Below are positions 56,160 to 64,000 of a stretch of DNA of 64,000 nucleotides, in pieces. Numbering within the stretch: position 1 is the stretch's first letter; each line of letters begins with the position of its first letter. Both the position numbers and the translations under genes were made by a program. This DNA comes from Lasiosphaeris hirsuta (lineage: Eukaryota > Ascomycota > Sordariomycetes > Sordariales > Lasiosphaeriaceae), in the NCBI GenBank assembly GCA_030549175.1, contig JAUKUA010000003.1, positions 3,224,001-3,288,000 on the forward strand, given 5' to 3'. The notes beneath the pieces were generated by a model. It did not search any database. It was not told the DNA's origin and saw only the letters and a list, made by a program, of their open reading frames with translations.

Positions 56160-57973
56160 GATTGGGGTCGCGGGACGGTGCTGGTTCCAACCGGGATCTG
56201 CGACGGCAACGTGGGTTTGCGAGGTTTTGGGAGTCGACGATAATGATGCTTCGACAATCGGAAACAGGCCGGCATCTGGGGGAGCCTTTCGGCGCTTCGG
56301 CTGCAATGCGGCCAATCAGCGTAAAGATAATTCGAATGTTGTCGTGCTGCTGCCAAAATGCCCCGTGCAAGGCGAGGAACACGTGATAGGGACCCCACTT
56401 CCCAATTCCCTTTTCTACCTTGAAATAATTTTTCTCTTCCTTCTCTTTTCTCTTTTCCTTTCTTCAGATAGCATGAGCTACCCAGCTTCGCATCAGTTGC
56501 TCCCCATCAGCCGATGCATACGTGGCAATGGATACTTTGGTGTCTATGTGTGCTCACAGAACAAAGGATCTGTCGTTAATCTCTGTCGCCGGTTTGTTAC
56601 TTTCCCGTCTGGCGACAGTTTCATTTTATGATCTACATACAGTCATTGACGCATGCTGATTGCTTTACAACCCACACTGCTTCCCATGCACGATGTAATT
56701 GAGCCTAGTCGCATGTGCACATTCTGTCCGCGTCATTTAAAAAGTATTCTTCATCTTGCGTTAAAACGGTTGGTATCTGTGTCGCGGCGGCTGTCCAGGT
56801 GCAGAGGCCTCTGAACATGCCTGACACCCGCAGCCGGGGGCCTCAAGTTGGTTTCCTACTGGATGCCAATGCTCCCATTACGCACCATGACATCGCAGCA
56901 ACTCGATAATCAATCTATTGTGCGGAGAGGCGTCCACGTTGAGTTGTTCTGGCGCTAGCCGCTTCTTGGCTGACCCAGCCATGCATCAATTTGTTAGCCA
57001 TCGGGGCCCTCTCAACCACTAATGAGTGCTGGAGGACTAGGTGAACCTTACGTGTGAACCAATAGGGAAACCAGCTCTCCTTACCGAGTAGTTTACCAGG
57101 TGTGTTGGTGGCACATTCCGGTAGTAATAGATGCCTATATTCGTATTCTCGTCGTATTGGAAGTGATGCCAAACGCTTGTTCGCAGGAGGTTCACACCAC
57201 CAGTACGCAGAATATCAATGTACTCCGGCCAATTGGGGTAGGGGACGGTCATACCAATCAACCATGGCATCTTACTCTCCTACGAGTATGATCTAGGTTG
57301 ACAGTCTGTGCTGAGACTGCGTTGCTAATTGATCGAGATCCTTGGGCTGGCAAAGGTGGGGAGCTCAGGTTCATGTTGCGATAGGTACTTGTGTTGTGTA
57401 GGCACTTGTGAGGGCGGAGAAAGATCCGCTGCTTCGCGACCAGGAGCCCATTAAATATATTGCCGTGAATAAGCACATTACCAGCGAGTGAATTAAGTGA
57501 TTGGCAATCAATGATATGAGAAACAGCACAGGGGTGTGTGGTGATACTCAAGCAGCGGATCCGTGACTCAAGCCATTCCCGAGCTTGTTTAGAATATGGT
57601 TGTCATTCTTACGGCTACTCAACAAGTAAACAGTAGAACACCAATCAGCCCTTTTCCAAAAATACATCAGGACACGAGGCTGGTCAAAACTCATCAGTTG
57701 AGGGTTCGTAAGTCAAATGACACATCAAAAGAGCCACGTATGCAACGTCAGTCCCAACGTAGCCATGTCTGCCCTGGAACGATACATTGCTTTTCTCTAT
57801 GCTCAATGGATACTTATGATCTTGCATCTAGTCTGATCTCTATGCGCAGCGCTAGCCATCATAAGGAAGTTGCAGCATCAAAGCCAAACTCCTAACTCCC
57901 TGCATAATTTGACGAGTGTCAAATGATTCAGCCAGCGGCCATGAGACAACACATGCCGTCCAACATTGTCGCA
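56160..57973. other. Gene-poor stretch between SDHC and TyrRS
   Basis: About 1.8 kb, AT-richer than the flanks. A minus-strand open piece (57037-57270) reads VPYPNWPEYIDILRTGGVNL then LRTSVWHHFQYDENTNIGIY and could be a decayed coding fragment; no family recognised. Confidence 0.45.
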
Positions 57974-59630
57974 TCATGCAGCACCAGCCGCAGCACCAGG
58001 TGCGTCTCCGTCCTTGGTCACAGGTGCGCCGTCCTTTGCTCCACCAGGGTAGCGAGAACCCTTGTCCTTGACCTTCTTTACCTTCTTCTTCTTGTCTTCC
58101 TCCGGGTAGGCCTTGAGCGCAATCTCTTGCCACTCCCTGTTTGATTGGTAGGAAGCTTGGATAGGAGCCAGCAGCGTGTTAAGCGCCTTGGAAACTGCGG
58201 GCTTGAGAAGTTGAGGGGTGAGCTAAAAGAATGTTAGCGCCTATGCTCCATTACAAGAAGACAGCAAAATCATACGATGTCATTTTGGTAGTCAGCCTGC
58301 ATCTGAGCGGCGTCCTTGTAAACCAAGGGCTCCAAACCATCGCGCTCGCGCTCGACAATGAACTCTCCATTCCCATACAGAGACGACGCAGGAAGCAAGA
58401 CAAACTCAGTGAAGGCGAGAAGACCGTTGCCCTCAGCGACCTTTGGTGCAGATTCGGCCTTCTTGATCTTCTTTGTAACGACTTCGGGAGCGTCGAGCAA
58501 ATCAATCTTGCTATCTGAATAGTTGTTAGCAAGGGTATAGAAATCAAATCGGCGCTGGAGACCTACCAGGGTCGCTAGATGACATCTTAGCCCCGTGAAG
58601 TCCAGGGACCATGGGGTTCATAAGGTGTGCTCGCTGGCAAATGTTAGTTGACTGTCTATAATTTGGTAAACGGGCTGAACGTACCTCTTTGTATCCCAGC
58701 TTGGGTAGCCACTCCTTTGCGGCAGCGAATAGCTTCCGCTGATCCACACCACCGAACTGGGCATCAACCTTTAGGTACTCTTCATCGAGAACCTGGAGGA
58801 TTGGGTAGAGGAGGCCAGAGAGAGGCGCATTGTCAGACTGCTTTACAACTTCGGCGCCTGCTTTCTTCGCGTCATGTTCTGACACGACGGAGCAAAGCTT
58901 GTAGAGGTCCATAATGCTATTCAATCACACAGTTTAGCCGGGGCGGTTCTAAAAGATGGCAAACATTGCGACGGCGGGGCAGGGACAGCATACTACTCAG
59001 GAGTCTTTTGGTAGGAGCTGCCAAGGACAAACTCGAGCTTCTCTGTGGGAACACCCACAGCTTCCAAGATTGCGGTGACGCAAAACTTGTAGTACTGTGC
59101 CCTGTAGTTGACGAGCTCAATGGGCGCCTTCAGGTTGTCGAGGAAACCGTGGCTAAACAGGGTTCAGCACAACACGATGGAAAAGGAGTGAGCAGGGCTT
59201 TCGCGTACATATCGGCAAGAAGAATGACGACATTGCACCCAGCAGCTAGCAGTTGCGCAATCTTCAGCGCGGGTACGAAGTAGCCGCAGTGAGGCCGGCC
59301 TTTTCGGTCACTGGTTAGCTCCTATGTTTATGAGCAAGACATGACTGGACATGACTACTGACCAGTTGTGGCCGTTCCTGAGACGCATTGGTGGTTAGCA
59401 ATGTGCCCTGGCCAAATGGTGCGCGTTGATCTCATACCCCAGTAGATCCTCGGATGGCGTCCTTCATTGATGACATTTTCGATGATCTCGGGATTCAAAA
59501 ACTCGGCGAGATTGACGCGGATGAGGGCGAGCTGCTCCTCCTTGGTCAAGACGGCTTTGTTGTCACCCTTGAGATCGAGCTTCGCGTCGGCGGCGGACGC
59601 GAGCTTCTCGTCTGTGGTTGTGGTGGCCAT
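57974..59630 (-). CDS. Tyrosyl-tRNA synthetase, cytosolic
   Basis: Eight exons: 59630..59438, 59377..59363, 59299..59209, 59152..58994, 58916..58685, 58633..58567, 58514..58276, 58222..57974 (414 aa); every phase agrees. Exon 2 is only 15 nt and codes GTATTG across its borders. Class I motifs: the HIGH-type signature as PHCGY (73-76) within [20 protein letters not shown], and KMSSS at 246-250 within [19 protein letters not shown]. Tyr-site elements: [45 protein letters not shown] Lys-rich C-terminus ([20 protein letters not shown]) follows, typical of eukaryotic TyrRS; no EMAP-II domain. No mitochondrial presequence, so the cytosolic enzyme; it charges tRNA-Tyr. Confidence 0.95.
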
Positions 59631-60788
59631 GGTTGTTGTTGAGTCGATCGAGATGGTGGACTGTGGCGGGAGCAGTTGGATCTTGACACTTGCGTGGAGT
59701 GAGTCAGAATTTCAGAATTTGAGGTTGGGCTCCGCAGCCGCGGAAGGTCGGTACCGCGCGGGAGTTTCACACTGTGACGCACCAGTAACAAGGCAATTTC
59801 CACGAGCTAGTTTCTCCAATTCCTCTGCGCAGGGGCGCTTATTAGACGTTGGTCTAAATGCGATGACTGCCTGTTGAGTATTTTGACCCCGCTACGATGT
59901 TGGCGATGAACTGGAAACTTCCCTGCGCCTGCGCCCGTTTGCCCCGCGATGCAGCTGGCAAGGGCATACGGAACCCCAACCCTTATCGCCTCGTACTGTT
60001 TGGATAAAGAAGGCCGACCGCGGGATTATTTTGCTGGAAACCCCTATTTCAACCCGCCTGGTTTCTCGCTCGACATCAGATGCAACTCCATCCACCGATC
60101 GACAATATCCACTATCTGCATGCACCCGATGCGGTTTCGCTCGCAGCCAAGGTCGGTGTTTTGTTCTCTGGATCTGGGAATTAAAAGGCGATCCGGGTAT
60201 GCAAGACTGACAAGAAAGGGTGCCTCATTTCGGAGGCACACGATTTCGCGTGGCGAATGACAGGATGCCGTCCTCCCGAGATGGCGGTCTGGTACAGCAC
60301 GGAGTGAGACAATGAGTGCCGTGGCCGTGGTCAATACGGACGATAGTGCGGCGCCCGTGCCGCCTCCGGGTCGGAGCTCAAGGTGGAAATGCTTCGGTGG
60401 TCAAGAACCCTGTGGTGGGCCCCCAATCGGGTTGCCCGCCATAGCGTATCAGAAGCACGCAATCGGCAGGCGAGCACTTGCCTTCGAGGGCGTACCTCGT
60501 GCTTCCCCCCCCCCCTCTCAAAATTGGATGCTTCGTGATCAACAAACATTGATAAACACCTCCCCGTGGCATCGCATCCCTAATTCTACTCTGGCTCTTC
60601 CGTCCTACTCGCCTTTCAACTGAAACAACCCGAAGAAGAAGCAGCAGTAGCTTGTATTACTAGCGCGCCTTCGCCTTCGCACTCGCATCGCCCCGGCATT
60701 TGTGAGATTGCAGAGCATTTGGTAGCTTGCATCACAGGAACAAGGTGTCGGACGCGTCGTTTACCTACCCGGATTCTGTCAGTCCGCA
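59631..60788. other. Intergenic between divergent TyrRS and permease
   Basis: About 1.16 kb of presumed promoter DNA for both genes; no ORF with support. C homopolymer at about 60507-60517. Confidence 0.6.
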
Positions 60789-62617
60789 ATGGACGACCCG
60801 GATCGGAAAGCCATCGAACCACTTCTCGGCCGCGTCGACAGCGAAGCCGCGAGTGAGGTATTTGATGACAATGGGACGCGTCTGGGCCCGGGCTACGGCA
60901 CTCTTGCTGGTCTCGAGGGTTATGTTCTTCCAGACTCAAGGAAGATTGGGGTGACGGGGGCTGTTTTCTTGATACTGAATAAAATGATTGGAACTGGAAG
61001 TTAGTACCCTGTGTGTGCCATTAGGTTCTTTGGAGGCCACCATTTGTTGACCGGGTTCGGCAGTCTTTTCGACACCCTCTAGTATTTTTGCATCAACCGG
61101 ATCAGTTGGAATAAGTTTGCTACTTTGGGCAGTGGGTCAGTCGCGCCACTTGAACCGAACGTCGCGTGTGTGTGTGCTGTACTGACTGTTTGTAGCCGGC
61201 CTCCTCACCCTCTCGGGCCTCAGCGTCTACTTGGAATTTGGACTCGCCATCCCTCGCTCGGGGGGCGAAAAGAACTATCTCGAGCGTGTGTTCCGGGACC
61301 CCAAGTATTTGTCCACCAGCGTCTTTGCTGTTCAGATGATCCTTCTTGGCTTTTCCGCCGGCAACTCGCTCGCGTTCGGCCGATACGTGCTGTTGGCAGT
61401 AGGACACCCCTTGCCCGACGGCTGGCCTGCGAGGAGTATTGCGATTCTGTGCATAACCTTTGTCGTCACTTTACACGCAACGCTTCCACAATGGGGGCTC
61501 AGACTGACCAACGCATTAGGCGTCTTCAAGGTGCTGGTTCTCCTTGTCATCGTCTTCTCGGGATTCGCAGCCTTGGCAGGCCACCGACTTGTACCCGACC
61601 CTCATAACTTCGATAACATGTGGGCCATCGAGAAGGGGGATGGCTATGGAGGCGGCGGCGCCTATGCATTTGCCACGGCCCTGCTCCAGGTTGTCTACAG
61701 TTACAAGGGCTGGGAAAACGCCAACTATGTTTTGGGAGAGTTGAAGAATCCCCAACGGACACTTTCGATCGCAGCGCCGATCGCGGTGGTGGGTGTCACA
61801 ATTCTGTATGTGCTCGCCAACGTTGCATACTTCGCCGCGATTCCCAAGGCAGATCTCGCCAAGTCAGAAGTCATCGTTGCTGGCCTTTTCTTCCGGAACG
61901 TTTTTGGGGAGAGCGCGGCAGCGAGGAGCCTGCCGACTTTTGTTGCCCTCTCCAACATTGGTAACGTGCTGGCTGTGAGTTTCGCCCATTCAAGGGTCAA
62001 CCAAGAGTTGGCGAAGGAAGGTATCTTGCCATACAGCCCGTTTTGGGCATCAAATAAGCCTTTCAACGCACCTGCGGCTTCGGTATGTTTTCTAAATCCA
62101 CTTCCCCCTTTTAGACGAGGTAGAGCTAATGATTGAGTGACAGCTTTTCCTGCACTGGATCGTCACCGTGATAGTACTTGTCGCACCGCCTCCGGGACCT
62201 GCCTACAACTTCATCGTCAATCTGTACACCTACCCCGGTGCTTGGATCAACGCCTTTGTGGCAGGCGGACTTATTTATCTCCAATACAACAAGTCAGAAA
62301 ACTGGAAGTCGCCGTGGCATACATACTTGCTAGTTACGGTCGTCTATCTACTGCTCAATGCATTTCTCGCCATCACACCTTTCATCCCACCCAACAGCGA
62401 CTGGAATGCGGATGGGTACCCGTACTATGCTTTCCCACTGGTCGGCTGCGGTATCCTATTTTTGGGCGTCGTGTACTGGATTTTGTGGACCAAGGTTTGG
62501 CCAAGATGGGGTGGGTACGTCGTTGTTACGGAGAGGAGTGTTGATGACTACGGGGTGGAGGTGGTGAGATATAGGAACGTGCCCATTCAAAAGGCCGCTG
62601 CAGTTCTGGAAGACTAG
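60789..62617 (+). CDS. MUP1-like amino-acid (methionine) permease
   Basis: Exons 60789..60999, 61064..61135, 61196..62082, 62144..62617 (547 aa); all joins in frame, one with a GTCAGT donor and one with GTTAGT. After a ~50-residue acidic cytosolic N-terminus comes IGVTGAVFLILNKMIGTGIF, the LAT-type first helix with G-x-G-I-F. Then FASTGSVGISLLLWAVGAGL, YLEFGLAIPRSGGEKNYLER, VYSYKGWENANYVLGELKNP and the long hydrophobic C-terminal half with about 12 helices in total. RSGGEKNYLE and YKGWENANYVLGE are hallmarks of the yeast MUP1/MUP3 branch. Methionine or broad neutral amino-acid uptake at the plasma membrane is inferred. The acidic N-terminus is of the kind that controls ubiquitin-dependent endocytosis in Mup1. 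Confidence 0.9.
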
Positions 62618-64000
62618 AGGGCGGACTAATTTGCATTTGGGACTTAGAGGCGTAGCTTGAAGACATCTGTATTGAGCGCGGCGCTTGTAGCATTTATACT
62701 TTAGACAGTAGTTATATTTTACGGATATCAAGTTATCTTTGCGGCCCCGCGCGGTTTGCAAGACCACAAACAAGACGTGAATGCTTAGCTACTCATTGAT
62801 GACATGAAAGTGCTTAGACCATAGTCCCTACCATGGCTGGTTGGAAGCGGATATTTCCCGGTCCAGCGCACCTACTAATAATGGGTGTGTGTGTGGAAGC
62901 GGGCCAAGTTGGCAGGTTCCCCTGTGGGTGTTGACTGAGCTGATGAACGGGCCAGCTGGGGGCACGGAAACTGTGATTTGTGTCAGCCACCTCCTGCTTT
63001 AGACTGTGGATTCCATGAGCTAAATAGGGAAGGAGCAAAATACGATAACCCCCTCCCCCCCCCTCCCCCTTCGTCAGAGAAATCTCCTCTCTTCCCTGCA
63101 ACCTGCAAGTTTGCCGGCTGTCTTGCCGTCGAAGTAATCCAGCTTGCAACAGCCCGCCTCTCAGCCCTCCCAAACAGGATCCTCTCCATATTGGCGCGCC
63201 ACATAGTTCAATCTTTTGCAAGCTTGGCTGATGCTGTAATTAGCTGACCCAATGGCGCCATGGTTGGAGCCGTCTAGACAGACAAAAACACAGCGACCAA
63301 AAGTTCCAACCCCTCTCCCCTTTGCCGAGTCGAGGGGTTTCTCGTGCTCTGATCGCCTCGCTAACTGCCATCGGATCTCAAGGTTCTCTTTTTGCGCTTC
63401 CAATTCAAAATGACACCTAATAGGTCCATGCCCACGTCGAAAGTAATATTTCGTTGATATCTCTGCTGGCTTGGCCTTGCAACCTTCCCTGTGTTTTCGC
63501 GCCAAGGCTCGCATCGCTTGCCATTTTTTGCCGTGGCGTCTGCCATGACCTCCTGCCAGTACTAGGAAGGTGTAAACCCGAGGTAGGGCTGAATGTTCAA
63601 TGTCTCATCTTGCCGAAAATGCGTGGCGGTTGCTGTACCCCTTATTTTGACCCATTCACTGCCAACTGGAAGTGTCTTCGATATGCCTTGGCGAGAATGC
63701 GCGCTTCGTCCAGCCGCCCATGACACTGCCCCCCCTCAGTATGTCCGACGATAGGGCTGAACCTCGCCCTGGTTCTCGGCATCGTCTTCACAAATCAGAT
63801 TCGGAGTTCTCAAGTTTTAGGCCCAGTTTCGCGAATCATCTTGCCTCTCATGTCAAACGCCATGATGCTCACTGGCCAAAACGTTGAACAGCAATCTCTC
63901 TATCCAGCACATGTCCCTGAAAGCCGAGACATGACTGATCTAGCGCAGAGAGCGAACTGTCGTGTATATATCAGTGGCTCTATTTCTCTTCACCAGACTC
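62618..64000. other. Right-edge gene-free stretch
   Basis: About 1.4 kb after the permease with no supported gene. Contains a C/T-rich tract (about 63050-63070). Any gene to the right of the window may have its 5' or 3' end here. Confidence 0.5.

Overview
This window reads as nuclear DNA of a filamentous ascomycete. The genes are broken by short introns of about 50-110 nt with GT..AG borders and CTRAY-like branch sites. The protein set (HET-domain protein, PTH11-type receptor, JEN-type permease, GH5 endoglucanase, URC4/DUF1688, fungal REI1-like and HeLo-like relics) is typical of Sordariomycetes. A Sordariales/Chaetomiaceae-type host is my best guess, from protein flavour and GC content only; no rRNA or other phylogenetic marker is present. 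There are no operons, phage, insertion sequences or CRISPR arrays.

Layout. 0-6 kb: a secreted protein cut by the left edge (acetoacetate-decarboxylase-like, minus strand) and a polyglutamine bZIP factor. 5.9-9.5 kb: a relic-rich accessory stretch with a frameshifted HeLo-like domain, a decayed tRNA-Ser-like element, a REI1-like zinc-finger gene split into two pieces, a 32-bp minisatellite, a long hairpin, and between the two REI1 pieces an opposite-strand coiled-coil gene that either has two nonsense codons or has gained an intron covering both. 10-16.4 kb: secreted GH5 endoglucanase, a short-chain dehydrogenase and an aldo-keto reductase. 16.8-18.7 kb: URC4-like uracil-catabolism protein. 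21.4-23.3 kb: a catalase 3' relic and an unidentified coding fragment. 24.1-26.5 kb: HET-domain protein.

27-40 kb is a conserved nuclear housekeeping block: KDM5/JARID1 histone H3K4 demethylase, SLX1 structure-specific nuclease, SF3A3/Prp9 splicing factor, and the eIF4A-III/FAL1 helicase divergent from SF3A3 across about 400 bp. 40.8-47.4 kb holds a PTH11/rhodopsin-like receptor and a JEN-family monocarboxylate permease preceded by a 3.4-kb gene-free region. 48-51.4 kb has a small Cys-rich protein and a five-exon C2H2-type protein of unknown function. 53-64 kb returns to housekeeping: TAF6, succinate dehydrogenase subunit C (SDHC), cytosolic tyrosyl-tRNA synthetase (eight exons, one of 15 nt) and a MUP1-like amino-acid permease.

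Most gene models were assembled by hand by joining exons at GT..AG sites; every multi-exon model given as CDS closes in frame. Coordinates for CDS entries span the first to last coding base with introns included; exons are listed in the evidence. No single new multi-gene system stands out. The most unusual signals are the possible intronization event at 8600-8662 and the REI1-like gene split around it.
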